In this document: piece by piece, positions 20,242-29,047 of the stretch | How the letters are laid out: each line of letters begins with the position of its first letter | Position numbering within the stretch: position 1 is the first letter of the stretch | From: Streptococcus mitis | Lineage (GTDB): Bacteria; Bacillota; Bacilli; Lactobacillales; Streptococcaceae | NCBI RefSeq assembly: GCF_009496285.1 | Contig: NZ_WIJK01000007.1 | Coordinates: 20,019-84,018, forward strand | Length of the DNA: 64,000 bases | Reading direction: 5' to 3' | Notes under the pieces: model-generated | Told to the model about the DNA's origin: nothing | What the model saw: only the letters and a program-made list of their open reading frames with translations | Databases searched by the model: none | Program-made: the position numbers and the translations under genes

Positions 20242-20955
20242 CTACTCTTCATCATTAATTTTATTTCCTAGATACATAGAAGACAAGACTGTGAATACAT
20301 AGGCCTGAACACAGGAAATAAACACAGAAAATGCCGTCCAGACAAGATTGGTAACAAATGCGACTGGATACCAATAAAGTGCCTGATGAGAGAGAGTAAT
20401 CAGCAAGCTTGCCATCACTTCTCCGGCAAAGATATTCCCGAACACCCGCAAGGCAAGTGATAGGAAATTCGTGACTTCTTCAAGGAGATTCATCGGTGTC
20501 ATGAAACCTGGGGTTACAAAACCTTTTAGATATTTTTTAACACCGCGACGACGAATTCCTTCAATATGGGTCATCAGGATAATTCCGAATGACAAAGCCA
20601 AGTCAAACTGGAGATTTGCTGTTGGCGATGTCCAAAGGTTTGTCCCATCTGTAGTTTGAAGTTTCGCCATCAAACCAAGATTATTTGCGATAACCATAAA
20701 AAGAAATAAACACAAGTAAAAGAGTGAGTAATCTTTCATGTACCGTGAACCTACGTTAGGTTCTGTAAATCCGACTACAAAGTCATAGAGATACTCGAGT
20801 ACATTTTGCTTTCCTTTGGGTTTTACAGTCATATTACGACTTGCCCAATAGATAAAGCTAAAAATAAGTGCCACAGACAACAAAGTCAATGCTGTCAAGG
20901 TTAAATCAAAGGTAACAGGACCAATATTGATGGTTGGATTGATACTTTCTTCCAT
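20242..20955 (-). CDS. atpB: F1Fo ATP synthase subunit a
   Basis: A 237-residue membrane protein with five or six helices. [14 protein letters not shown] carries the essential Arg that faces the c-ring carboxylate. It forms the proton half-channels. It follows atpE by 34 nt, the streptococcal order with c before a. Confidence 0.96.
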   Translation of the reverse strand: MEESINPTINIGPVTFDLTLTALTLLSVALIFSFIYWASRNMTVKPKGKQNVLEYLYDFVVGFTEPNVGSRYMKDYSLFYLCLFLFMVIANNLGLMAKLQTTDGTNLWTSPTANLQFDLALSFGIILMTHIEGIRRRGVKKYLKGFVTPGFMTPMNLLEEVTNFLSLALRVFGNIFAGEVMASLLITLSHQALYWYPVAFVTNLVWTAFSVFISCVQAYVFTVLSSMYLGNKINDEE

Positions 20956-20989
20956 CTAGAATCCTCCCTTTTCCATTTTATACTTCTCT

Positions 20990-21190
20990 TTATTTGATGA
21001 TAAATGAAAATACGAGAGTTACAAAGAATGTTCCTTCGATAAAGGCGATCCCCATGATCATCAAACTACGCAATTGTGGGATGATATCTGGTTGGCGTGC
21101 TGCAGATTTGAACAAACCGTTCATCAAAAATCCTTCTGCAAGAGATACACCCATACAGGCAAGACATAGACCGAAAAATGTTAAATTCAT
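20990..21190 (-). CDS. atpE: F1Fo ATP synthase subunit c
   Basis: A 66-residue double-helix proteolipid: helix 1 from [14 protein letters not shown], polar loop ARQPD (31-35), and helix 2 with the proton-carrying Glu52 in [10 protein letters not shown]. Gly20, Met23 and Ala49, positions known to alter optochin sensitivity in pneumococcus, are unchanged. Residue 48 is Ile, where the pneumococcal protein has Val as I recall. It is first in the operon, behind the promoter at 21227-21255, with AAAAAAGGAGA before ATG. Confidence 0.97.
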   Translation of the reverse strand: MNLTFFGLCLACMGVSLAEGFLMNGLFKSAARQPDIIPQLRSLMIMGIAFIEGTFFVTLVFSFIIK

Positions 21191-21226
21191 GACGAATTCT
21201 CCTTTTTTAAATAAATTTACTTCCCT

Positions 21227-21255
21227 AGTTTAGTCCTAAAATTTGCTTTTGTCAA
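21227..21255 (-). promoter_or_regulatory. Promoter of the atpEBFHAGDC operon
   Basis: On the minus strand TTGACA (21250-21255), a 17-nt spacer and TAAACT (21227-21232) precede atpE, with a leader of about 30 nt. Confidence 0.8.
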
Positions 21256-21269
21256 CTTTTTACTAGCAT

Positions 21270-21284
21270 TGAAAGCGTTTCTAA
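21270..21284 (-). promoter_or_regulatory. Catabolite-response element (cre)-like site upstream of the atp promoter
   Basis: TTAGAAACGCTTTCA on the minus strand fits WTGNAANCGNWNNCW with one mismatch and starts 14 nt upstream of the -35. CcpA could act here. Confidence 0.45.
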
Positions 21285-21382
21285 TCATTTATTTCTATTT
21301 TTACGATTTTCAAGTCAATTTTATAGAAAATTTTAATGTCTTTTCAGATTGTTTTCCTTATCTTTCCTGTTTTTCTGAAAAC

Positions 21383-21411
21383 AAAAATCCAAGTTTTACA
21401 ACCTGGATTTA
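21383..21411 (-). terminator. Terminator after the CHY zinc-finger gene
   Basis: AAATCCAGG/CTTGGATTT with TTGTTTT on the minus strand, 8 nt after the stop. Confidence 0.7.
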
Positions 21412-21418
21412 TCGTTTC

Positions 21419-21730
21419 TTATTTAAAATAATAGGAATGGTGACTCTGGCAAGCTGGATTAAAGAGTGCTGCACAATAAGGACAGCTCCCCTTTTCTCTA
21501 TACTCCTCATAAGTTAGTGTCTTCTTACAGGAACCACATAAGATGGGTTTATCCTGTTTAAGTCTTAAAGGGTAGGGAGAAAATGTGTGTGTTTCTAATG
21601 CATTGTGGCATTGATAACAAGCATAGTATTTCTGACACTCATAACACTGGAGCGCAACGATATCTTTGTCAGTATGATAATGAACACATCTGCTTTCATC
21701 ATCTACCAGTAATCCCTGAGCTTGAACCAT
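21419..21730 (-). CDS. CHY-type zinc-finger protein
   Basis: A 103-residue protein with many paired Cys/His ligands: CVHYH (the CHY motif), CYECQKYYACYQCH, CGSCKKTLTYEEY and CPYCAALFNPACQSHHSYYF. This matches the CHY zinc-finger family, which binds several zinc ions; bacterial members have no defined role. It lies 13 nt after the U32 gene and is probably co-transcribed with it. Confidence 0.88.
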   Translation of the reverse strand: MVQAQGLLVDDESRCVHYHTDKDIVALQCYECQKYYACYQCHNALETHTFSPYPLRLKQDKPILCGSCKKTLTYEEYREKGSCPYCAALFNPACQSHHSYYFK

Positions 21731-21743
21731 GATTTTCCCTTAT

Positions 21744-23030
21744 CTAGGCACGAACAGTAACGCTTGTTCCATCTTCTTTGTAAAGATTGATCAAGCCTTC
21801 TTTCAAAGCACGCACCATATCACCTGCTTGTACTGGTTGAGGAACCTTGATGGTCAAGAGTTCCATTGGGTTTGGTGCACGGTCGATTTTATTTCCTTTT
21901 GAATCATGAAGGTCTTCGATATAAGTTTCAAAATGGCGGAAACCTGGGCCATAAAACTCAACTTGGTCTCCTTCGTTGATAACGTTACGTTGGCGAATAG
22001 TTGCTGTTTGTGTTGCATCATCATAAGCTACTACTTCAGCAACAAATTTGTATTCTGGAATCTTACGACGAGCACCGAACAGTTGTTCATTTTCAGATGG
22101 TGTCCCGTAGTAGAAACCTGTGGCCAATTCACGTTGGGCCACCTTCCACATTTCATCAATCAAGTCTTGCTTGATAGCTTCAAACTTTTCAGGACTTTCG
22201 AGGTAGGCATCAACGGCAGCCTTGTAGCAGTTTGTAACTGTTGAAACATAGTGAATAGACTTCATACGACCTTCAATTTTAAGACTGTCCACACCATTTT
22301 CAATCATATCTGGGATATGATCAATCATAGACATATCAACGGCTGACATTGAAAATTCTTCAGGAATTTCTCCCTTGAGACTCTTACGCTCTTTACCAAA
22401 TGGCATATCGTAAAGGTCATATTTCCAACGGCAAGATTGTGAACATCCACCACGGTTGGCGTCACGCATACTCATATGGTTAGAAAGCGTACAACGACCA
22501 GAGTAGGAAATACACATCGCACCATGTACGAATGCTTCGATTTCCACATCTGTACGTTTTCGGATTTCTGCCAGTTCTTCCATGGAAACCTCACGCGCCA
22601 AAACAACGCGAGTCAATCCAAGTTCTTTCCAGAATTCAAGAGTTTCATAGTTGGTCGCACTAGCTTGTGTTGAAAGGTGGATTTCAAGTCCTGGTGCTTC
22701 TGTTGCTGCAATCATGATTAAGGCAGGGTCAGAAACGATAACCGCTGCAATACCAATATCACGCAACTTACGGAACCATTCTCCGGCACCTTCTTCATTT
22801 CCTTCGTGCATAACCATATTAGCAGCCACATATACCTTAGCTCCATACTTAGCCGCGAACTGAACTCCTTCTTCCATTTGTTCGAAAGTGAAGTTACCAG
22901 CACGGCTACGTAGACCATAGGCCTGACCACCGATAAAGACAGCATCTGCTCCGTATTGAACAGCTACTTTTAGTTTTTCAAGAGTTCCTGCAGGTGATAG
23001 AACCTCAGGACGTTTCAAAGTTTTTGTCAT
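21744..23030 (-). CDS. Peptidase U32 family protein (RlhA/TrhP-type)
   Basis: This 428-residue protein starts MTKTLKRPEVLSPAGTLEKL. It has the U32 TIM-barrel motifs GADAVFIGG and EAFVHGAMCISYSGRC, followed by the Cys cluster RGGCSQSC that holds an iron-sulfur centre in RNA-hydroxylating relatives. It was long called a collagenase; recent work assigns family members to tRNA (TrhP) or rRNA (RlhA) hydroxylation, and I favour the tRNA role. ATG 23030 has AGGAG just upstream, which lies inside the longer frame from 23048. Confidence 0.86.
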   Translation of the reverse strand: MTKTLKRPEVLSPAGTLEKLKVAVQYGADAVFIGGQAYGLRSRAGNFTFEQMEEGVQFAAKYGAKVYVAANMVMHEGNEEGAGEWFRKLRDIGIAAVIVSDPALIMIAATEAPGLEIHLSTQASATNYETLEFWKELGLTRVVLAREVSMEELAEIRKRTDVEIEAFVHGAMCISYSGRCTLSNHMSMRDANRGGCSQSCRWKYDLYDMPFGKERKSLKGEIPEEFSMSAVDMSMIDHIPDMIENGVDSLKIEGRMKSIHYVSTVTNCYKAAVDAYLESPEKFEAIKQDLIDEMWKVAQRELATGFYYGTPSENEQLFGARRKIPEYKFVAEVVAYDDATQTATIRQRNVINEGDQVEFYGPGFRHFETYIEDLHDSKGNKIDRAPNPMELLTIKVPQPVQAGDMVRALKEGLINLYKEDGTSVTVRA

Positions 23031-23155
23031 TTTTTCTCCTATTTGCAATATAAAAGTTTGACACCAATCTTAACTATTTTATAGTAAACAGGGTTCAAAA
23101 TCAAGCCTTGAATGATTGTTTAGACAATTTTAATGTTTAGTTTTCTCTGAAAACG

Positions 23156-25366
23156 TTATTGAACAGTTTCAACATTCCAAGTAGTCCATCCCTTGAAACG
23201 AATGGCGCCCTTTTGATTCGTTTGGTATATAGAATTCCCAAGTTCTTGGTTACTTTCCCCATTTTTTTCTTTGAATTTTTTCTTCTTGTCTACCGAAATA
23301 ACCGTGATTTTTGGGTGTACATTTTTGAAGATTTCGATATCTGTCTTTTTCTTCGATGCTTGCTGATGAGTTATCACTACATCTGCTTGGAGTTTTGGAT
23401 AATGACTCGTTAAAAACTTCTCCTCTATATTTCCAGTAACTAGAAAGGTTTGGTTTAGTAACTTTCCATACATTGTAATTGAATCATTTTTATCCTTATT
23501 TTGAGTTTCGATTACTTCCAAACTACTCCCAAAAACAAATAAGCTGTCTCCTTTTTTAATTGAACGTAGGTTGACTTTTCTCTCCTTCAGCTTATCCATA
23601 AATTCTCTTTTAGATAATGTTTCTTCAGTTACTAGGATCTCTTCAAGCTCGAAGGCTTTACTCATTTCTAACACATGATCTAACTGCTTAGTATCACTAG
23701 TCGTTAAAACCAGCTGATCAATCTTGGCCACTCCTCGACTTTTCAGATAAGGAATTAAACTACGTTTGGCATTGCTGGTAATAGCTTTCTCCTGCCAGAC
23801 TTCTTTCTTTTCAACTGCTAGCTTTTCACCAACATCCAGTAGTATGGTCTTTCCTGTCATGTCTCTTAGGAAAATGCTTCGTCCCTGTTCCATATCTAGG
23901 ACTGTGATTTCATTTTCTAGTGGATGCTTGGTTACTAAAAAGAGTGAGATGGCAACTATAACAAGTATAGATATTTTTTTCACATTCTTTCGATAGTCGT
24001 AGATGAGAGCTAAAGTAATCAAAAGAAGGATTAAAATCCAAAGACTCGGCTGACCAAAAACAAGAGGTCTCGTAGATAGCTGAGAAATATATCGTATGAT
24101 GTTTTCTAGCCATTCAAATAGAAAGTTGAACTGGGTGATGGGATATATAAATGACAGACAGAAGAGAATCGATAAGAGTGGTAACAGAACCATATCAAAT
24201 AATAATGAAAAAGCAAAGGTCAAAAGAATGGACCACGGTTGAAATTCAGAAAAGTAAAAAGATAAAATTGGCAGAATTCCCAAGGAAATAATACAACTCT
24301 CTCTAATCAAACCTTTTATCCCTGCTACTTCCTCACCAGTCATTGTCAGAATAAAGGCATACGCACAGGAAAGAACTCCCCCAGCAGTTAAGAAAAAGTT
24401 CGGTATGATTAAAAATAGAATAAGAATCGTTAAAGCAAAATTATCCAGTGACTTAAAGCCATGCTGAGCCAATAGCTTTTGTAGAAGACTACGAATAACT
24501 GAAGCTGAAAATCCTGTCAAGCCTGCATAAAACAAAGAAAAGGGATAAGTTAGCCATTTGAACTTCTCTTGTGTCAAGCCCAATCGCAAGAGTGACTTTT
24601 TAAAAGCATCCATGAAAAATCCCACTTGCATTCCAGATAAAGCAAACAGGTGAATAATCCCTAGACTGGAATAAAGTTCGTTCATTTCCTCAAAGTCTGT
24701 ATCTAAGTGTCCCAATAAAAGACCTGTCATATAGTTGCGCATGGGGTCAGGAAAATTCCGTTTAATCCAGACAACTGCTTTTCTTCGCAAACTAGATAGA
24801 TTTTCTCCAATATCCCAACTGGAAATTTGCTTTAATTCCACAATTTCGGATATGGTTAAGGTCTGATAAATTCCTTGCGTTTTGAGATAGTTTCGATAAT
24901 CAAAACCCGCAAAATTACTGGCTCCTTGAGGACTAGCTAACTTGCCTTTCACAACCATTTCATGCAGATCAGACAACTCTTGATATTTTTCCTTTTCAGC
25001 TTCTGACTGGAGTTTATAATAAACCTGAAAGAGTCTGCCCTCAGCCTTGCCACGAAAAGATAAGCTATCTCCATTTACTTTGATGGTATCCGGTAATATT
25101 CGCACTGTATCAACCGTGTCTACAAGATTCCGATTGGCTTCTTCTTGCTGCCATTTTTGAAAAATAAACCAACTCCCAAATATGCTGCAAATCAAGAGGA
25201 CCTTGGTTACCGTCTTCCATGGAAATTGGAAAAAGAGGCAGACTAGTAAAAAGACAAAGCCCAAAAGTGCTAAGAAATTTGCTGAAAAGATTGCATAATA
25301 GAGCCATAGCAAAAGAAAACTAAGATAGATTTTTGGAATTGGAAAGCGACTAATCCACTGTAACAT
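23156..25366 (-). CDS. comEC: ComEC/Rec2 competence DNA channel
   Basis: The 736-residue protein has two N-terminal membrane helices, an extracytoplasmic OB-like region (GDSLSFRGKAEGRLFQVYYK), and the ComEC competence domain with GLLLGHLDT, HLFALSGMQVGFF and about eight helices. The C-terminal metallo-beta-lactamase-like domain begins near residue 480. In that domain the usual HxHxDH metal motif is replaced by LTTSDTKQLDH, so it is probably not a nuclease. The protein forms the inner-membrane pore for single-stranded DNA uptake. It overlaps comEA by 17 nt and shares its competence promoter. Confidence 0.93.
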   Translation of the reverse strand: MLQWISRFPIPKIYLSFLLLWLYYAIFSANFLALLGFVFLLVCLFFQFPWKTVTKVLLICSIFGSWFIFQKWQQEEANRNLVDTVDTVRILPDTIKVNGDSLSFRGKAEGRLFQVYYKLQSEAEKEKYQELSDLHEMVVKGKLASPQGASNFAGFDYRNYLKTQGIYQTLTISEIVELKQISSWDIGENLSSLRRKAVVWIKRNFPDPMRNYMTGLLLGHLDTDFEEMNELYSSLGIIHLFALSGMQVGFFMDAFKKSLLRLGLTQEKFKWLTYPFSLFYAGLTGFSASVIRSLLQKLLAQHGFKSLDNFALTILILFLIIPNFFLTAGGVLSCAYAFILTMTGEEVAGIKGLIRESCIISLGILPILSFYFSEFQPWSILLTFAFSLLFDMVLLPLLSILFCLSFIYPITQFNFLFEWLENIIRYISQLSTRPLVFGQPSLWILILLLITLALIYDYRKNVKKISILVIVAISLFLVTKHPLENEITVLDMEQGRSIFLRDMTGKTILLDVGEKLAVEKKEVWQEKAITSNAKRSLIPYLKSRGVAKIDQLVLTTSDTKQLDHVLEMSKAFELEEILVTEETLSKREFMDKLKERKVNLRSIKKGDSLFVFGSSLEVIETQNKDKNDSITMYGKLLNQTFLVTGNIEEKFLTSHYPKLQADVVITHQQASKKKTDIEIFKNVHPKITVISVDKKKKFKEKNGESNQELGNSIYQTNQKGAIRFKGWTTWNVETVQ

Positions 25367-25991
25367 ACTCTTTTAACTTTTCTATCGTTTTTGCACCAAT
25401 ACCAGAAACCTTTTTGAGCTCATCAACTGACTTAAACTTACCGTTGGAATCACGATGGTCAATAATATCTTGAGCACGTTTAGCACCTAAGCCTTTGACT
25501 TGTTTCAGTTCCTCTAAACTGGCTTTATTGAGATTGACTTTCTTATTTTCCTTGCTGTTAGAAGCATTTGATTGTGTTGCTTGACTGGTAGCTTCTTCCT
25601 TAGTTGGAACATAGACAAGTGCTTCGTCACTAATTTTCTGAGCAAGATTGATAGATTTATTGTCTGCATTATCTGTCAGTCCACCAGCTTTTTGAACAGC
25701 ATCATTGATACGACTTCCAACTGGCAAATCATAAATCCCTGGTGTTTTGACAGCCCCTTTGACATCGACAGTAATCAGATCTTGCTCCACTACTTCTTCC
25801 TTCTGATTTCCATCTTCCTTTTCATCCGTCGAATCCTTTGGAACAGCTATAACTTCAGACTGCAAATTACTTTCCTTAGCAGGTGTTTGAGCGACTGGTT
25901 TTAGGAGGAAAAATCCACCCAAGACCAAACCCAAACTAACACAGATAACGATAATTTTATATTCTTTGATTTTCTCAATAAGTTCTTCCAT
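25350..25991 (-). CDS. comEA: ComEA, competence DNA receptor
   Basis: This 213-residue protein has an N-terminal anchor (IIVICVSLGLVLGGFFLL), a charged linker, a SLBB domain (ITVDVKGAVKTPGIYDLPVG, near 73-92), and two helix-hairpin-helix motifs at the C-terminus (LEELKQVKGLGAKRAQDII and VDELKKVSGIGAKTIEKL) that bind double-stranded DNA. It hands DNA to ComEC outside the membrane. The cin-box at 26011-26018 places it in the late-competence regulon. Length is normal for streptococci. Confidence 0.95.
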   Translation of the reverse strand: MEELIEKIKEYKIIVICVSLGLVLGGFFLLKPVAQTPAKESNLQSEVIAVPKDSTDEKEDGNQKEEVVEQDLITVDVKGAVKTPGIYDLPVGSRINDAVQKAGGLTDNADNKSINLAQKISDEALVYVPTKEEATSQATQSNASNSKENKKVNLNKASLEELKQVKGLGAKRAQDIIDHRDSNGKFKSVDELKKVSGIGAKTIEKLKEYVTVD

Positions 25992-26010
25992 ATTTTCTCC
26001 TCTCTTAGCT

Positions 26011-26018
26011 TATTCGTA
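26011..26018 (-). promoter_or_regulatory. ComX/SigX cin-box of comEA-comEC
   Basis: A perfect TACGAATA on the minus strand lies 19 nt upstream of the comEA start codon. This is the recognition sequence for the competence sigma factor ComX. Confidence 0.9.
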
Positions 26019-26025
26019 AGAGAAA

Positions 26026-26055
26026 GAAAAAACAGCTGAAAAATCTTTTCAACTG
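26026..26055 (-). terminator. Terminator of the GNAT gene insulating comEA
   Basis: CAGTTGAAAA/TTTTCAGCTG (one G-U) followed by T's on the minus strand, between the GNAT stop and the cin-box. Confidence 0.8.
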
Positions 26056-26056
26056 C

Positions 26057-26626
26057 TTACTTATTTGCAAAATAATCCTCCTTGGTTAAAATGTAATGTA
26101 CACGTGTTACAATTCGTCCTGGTTCTTTATAGTCCATTCTAGCATATGGTTCTTCGTGGGAGAAGTGCATACCTGATTTCTCCATGACTTTTCCTGACGC
26201 AGGATTATCCTTATCGTGAAGGGCCGTCAACTTATTCATCCCAATCTTTTCAAAAGCCAGTTCAATTACAGCTCTGTTGGCTTCTGTCGTCAAACCTTGA
26301 TTCCAATATTTTTGATGGATAATATAACCAATGGCTGCCTTCTTAAGAACAGTGTCCATCTTGTGCAGGTCAATAGTTCCGATAAACTCTCCAGTACTTT
26401 TTAGTTCAATTCCCCATCGCCCCAAGGGATTGGCTAGATAAAACTGGGCAATATTATTCTTGGTTTCCTCTAAACTTTGATTGGTTGGAAAAGTATAGCG
26501 TGTATTTTCTATATCTGAGGCATACTCAAACATAGCTTCTGCATCATCGAGCGTTACTGGTCTAAGCACTAAGCGTTCTGTTTCGATAATTGGATGCTTA
26601 GCTAGTTTGATAAATAGTGATTCCAT
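26057..26626 (-). CDS. GNAT-family N-acetyltransferase (RimJ/RimL-like)
   Basis: The 189-residue protein contains ETERLVLRPVTLDDAEAMFEY, the standard N-terminal strand of RimJ/RimL-type acetyltransferases. It also has IGYIIHQKYWNQGLTTEA, the acetyl-CoA loop (Q/RxxGxG/A variant), and NPASGKVMEKSGM near residue 140. It transfers acetyl from acetyl-CoA to an amine of a protein or small molecule; the target is unknown. The ribosome site CGGAGGTG is strong. Confidence 0.88.
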   Translation of the reverse strand: MESLFIKLAKHPIIETERLVLRPVTLDDAEAMFEYASDIENTRYTFPTNQSLEETKNNIAQFYLANPLGRWGIELKSTGEFIGTIDLHKMDTVLKKAAIGYIIHQKYWNQGLTTEANRAVIELAFEKIGMNKLTALHDKDNPASGKVMEKSGMHFSHEEPYARMDYKEPGRIVTRVHYILTKEDYFANK

Positions 26627-26788
26627 GATTACACCTCCGAAAATAGGTTGCTAAAAGAATAGCATAAAAGAAATAGGTTTACAAGTTTTTCATGTGGATA
26701 ATGAAAAAAACACTTCTTTCAAAGATATTTTCTAATTATAAAAATGTTACTCTCTTAGTTTCATTCATAAACTTCCAATTATTGTTAC

Positions 26789-27403
26789 CTATTTTCCAAA
26801 TAAATCTTTAGTAATTAAGGGTAATCCTCCAAAACCTATAAAGCCTGTGTTCCTATCGTCAAAATAACCTTCACGAAATAAAACTATTCCACCACTACCA
26901 ACCACATTTTCAATATACTCGCTATTTTCAGCTATTATCTTTGAAAAACCTGACTGTAAAAAAGTTGTAACTTCAAGTCCCTCTGGCAACAATAATAAAT
27001 GAGCCGTTTGTTTTGCTAGCAAGATTGAAACAATATCTGGAACAGACTCTCTACCTAATATTTGAATTCCACCAAAAAATTTCACTTTATGATTTTTCGT
27101 AATCATAATCTCATCAGAATAAATTGAATTTCTAACTTCTAGGTGTTGCTTTTTTAGCAATTTCCAAAGTTTATAATATTGGGATATTCTAGTATTATCA
27201 TTAAAGTAATCATCTCCTAATACTAAATATAGATTAAATTTATTTTTAGTTGAATAATCATATAATTGCGAAATCAAATACTGTAAATACTCCTCCCTTC
27301 TTCTATAGTCACCAATAATCTCCCATCGTCCCGCATAGATATTAAATGCGGATGTAAAGTGAATAAGAGAAGAATCTATATTGGCATCTTCATAAATAAT
27401 CAC
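26789..27403 (-). CDS. Unrecognised protein, 204 residues, GTG start
   Basis: I do not recognise this protein. It starts with GTG 27403, with GAGGG 9 nt upstream, reads MIIYEDANIDSSLIHFTSAF, and is rich in Tyr, Ile and Asn. It has alternating short strands and helices (LYLVLGDDYFNDNTRISQYY; AHLLLLPEGLEVTTFLQSGF) and ends in a glycine-rich GSGGIVLFREGYFDDRNTGF stretch. There are no membrane helices, signal peptide or familiar catalytic motif. It is more AT-rich than its neighbours and stands alone between the GNAT gene and ald, with no terminator seen. The codon pattern and good start argue for a real gene. Confidence 0.68.
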   Translation of the reverse strand: MIIYEDANIDSSLIHFTSAFNIYAGRWEIIGDYRRREEYLQYLISQLYDYSTKNKFNLYLVLGDDYFNDNTRISQYYKLWKLLKKQHLEVRNSIYSDEIMITKNHKVKFFGGIQILGRESVPDIVSILLAKQTAHLLLLPEGLEVTTFLQSGFSKIIAENSEYIENVVGSGGIVLFREGYFDDRNTGFIGFGGLPLITKDLFGK

Positions 27404-27479
27404 GCAGCTTGTCCCTCACTAAATTAAGTTTATTTTCTAAAAGCTTAACAAAAAATACAATACAAATCAATAATTTCCC

Positions 27480-27508
27480 TTGCCTTTTAAAACGGTTTCA
27501 TATACAAT
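27480..27508 (+). promoter_or_regulatory. ald promoter
   Basis: TTGCCT (27480-27485), a 17-nt spacer and TACAAT (27503-27508), about 75 nt upstream of the ald start. Confidence 0.75.
27486..27500 (+). promoter_or_regulatory. cre-like site inside the ald promoter
   Basis: TTTAAAACGGTTTCA fits the WTGNAANCGNWNNCW consensus with one mismatch and fills the spacer between -35 and -10, the classic position for CcpA repression. Confidence 0.5.
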
Positions 27509-27582
27509 AAAGTCATCACAAAAACTCTAAAGAATGATGTGATACAAAAATTGAAACAGCGTAATAGAAAGTGAGTTATCCT

Positions 27583-28695
27583 ATGCTAATTGGAATTCCA
27601 AAGGAAATTAAAAATAATGAAAATCGTGTTGCTCTGACACCTGCTGGTGTACAAAGTCTCGTTGGTCGTGGCCACCGTGTCCTTATCGAAACAAATGCTG
27701 GACTTGGATCTGGTTTTACTGATGCTGACTATGAAATGCAAGGAGCAGAAATTGTCGCAACTGCTGCTGAAGCCTGGGCTGCAGAATTAGTTGTCAAAGT
27801 AAAAGAACCCCTTGCTAGTGAATATCAATTCTTGCGTGAGGATTTACTTCTCTTCACCTACTTGCACATGGCAGCTGCTCCAGAATTGGCTGATGCTATG
27901 CTTGCAGCTAAAACAACTGGTGTTGCGTATGAGACAGTCCGTGATACTCAAGGACAACTTCCTTTATTAGTTCCAATGAGTGAGGTTGCTGGTCGTATGG
28001 CTGTCCAAATCGGAGCTCATTTCTTGACGAAACAAGCTGGCGGTTCTGGTGTTCTCTTGGGTGGTGTTCCTGGTGTTCCAAAAGGAAAAGTAACCATTAT
28101 CGGTGGTGGTGTCGTTGGTACACACGCAGCTCGCATCGCTCTTGGTTTGGGAGCTCAAGTAACCATTCTTGATATCAGTGCTAAACGTCTCTCTGTCCTA
28201 GAAGATGTCTTTGGCCACCAAATCCAAACACTCATGTCTAACCCATTTAATATCGAAGCAAGTGTGCGTGAAGCAGATGTTGTTATCGGTGCTGTCTTGA
28301 TTCCTGGTGCCAAAGCTCCGAAATTGGTAACAGATGAAATGGTCAAACAAATGCGTCCTGGTTCTGTCATTGTTGACGTTGCTGTTGACCAAGGTGGTGT
28401 TATCGCAACAGCTGACCGTGTGACAACTCACGATGAACCAGTCTATGAAAAACACGGTGTTCTTCACTATGCCGTTGCTAACATTCCTGGAGCTGTTGCT
28501 CGCACATCTACGATTGCCCTTACAAATGTGACTCTTCCTTATATCGAAGCCTTGGCAGGTAAAGGATTTAAGAAAGCTATCCTTGAAGACGCAGGCTTGC
28601 TTGAAGGTGTAACAACCTATCAAGGATATCTCACCAGCCAACCAGTTGCAGAAGGCTTGGATCGTGACTTCACTTCAATCAGTGAACTTGTCTAA
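27583..28695 (+). CDS. ald: Alanine dehydrogenase
   Basis: The 370-residue protein starts [20 protein letters not shown]. The [17 protein letters not shown] signature binds pyruvate, and [18 protein letters not shown] (near 173-190) is the NAD loop. It interconverts L-alanine and pyruvate plus ammonia. The frame is intact; I recall broken copies in some pneumococci. A GTG at 27571 is in frame, but ATG 27583 is the family start despite a weak ribosome site (GTGAG). It has its own promoter with a cre-like site, so it is probably repressed by glucose. Confidence 0.95.
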   Translation: MLIGIPKEIKNNENRVALTPAGVQSLVGRGHRVLIETNAGLGSGFTDADYEMQGAEIVATAAEAWAAELVVKVKEPLASEYQFLREDLLLFTYLHMAAAPELADAMLAAKTTGVAYETVRDTQGQLPLLVPMSEVAGRMAVQIGAHFLTKQAGGSGVLLGGVPGVPKGKVTIIGGGVVGTHAARIALGLGAQVTILDISAKRLSVLEDVFGHQIQTLMSNPFNIEASVREADVVIGAVLIPGAKAPKLVTDEMVKQMRPGSVIVDVAVDQGGVIATADRVTTHDEPVYEKHGVLHYAVANIPGAVARTSTIALTNVTLPYIEALAGKGFKKAILEDAGLLEGVTTYQGYLTSQPVAEGLDRDFTSISELV

Positions 28696-28730
28696 AATAA
28701 TTTATAAATTTAAACTACAAAAATAGAATG

Positions 28731-28754
28731 CTACGTAAAAACTAGCTTCTAAAT
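28731..28754 (-). mobile_element. Left 24-nt inverted repeat of the prtA block (IS end remnant)
   Basis: CTAC followed by GTAAAAACTAGCTTCTAAAT is the reverse complement of 36958-36981 with one mismatch. Each copy has a terminator-like hairpin directly on its inner side, and the right copy ends a decayed transposase. It is therefore read as the 3' end of a second, nearly deleted IS copy on the minus strand. Confidence 0.6.
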
Positions 28755-28757
28755 CTC

Positions 28758-28797
28758 AAAAACGAGCATTTCCGTTCTTGGAGATGCTCGTTTTCTG
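28758..28797 (+). terminator. Hairpin after ald, inside the left repeat
   Basis: AAAACGAGCAT/ATGCTCGTTTT stem. It can terminate ald on the plus strand and equally matches the hairpin layout at the IS 3' end on the minus strand. Confidence 0.7.
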
Positions 28798-29047
28798 ATG
28801 TCATGGTTTATAATTTAAATTTTGGTAGACTCTATTTTCTAATCAACGTGATCCATATTTGTCAACACTAACCCTTTCAATCAATTCATTACTTACCTAA
28901 ACTAAGTCCATTCATAAATCCAAAAAGGGTATCAATATCAAAGCAAACTAACTATTTGAGTTAAAAATGGCTATTTTCACAAAACTGTTTCATCATCACA
29001 CTAGCTAATCTCAGTACGTAAACCAATTTTTTATCTATAGCTTTTTC
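28798..29047. other. Non-coding stretch downstream of prtA
   Basis: About 250 AT-rich bases between the IS-end hairpin and the prtA stop. I see no convincing ORF, RNA or terminator here; prtA transcripts may run to the hairpin at 28758-28797. Confidence 0.5.
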
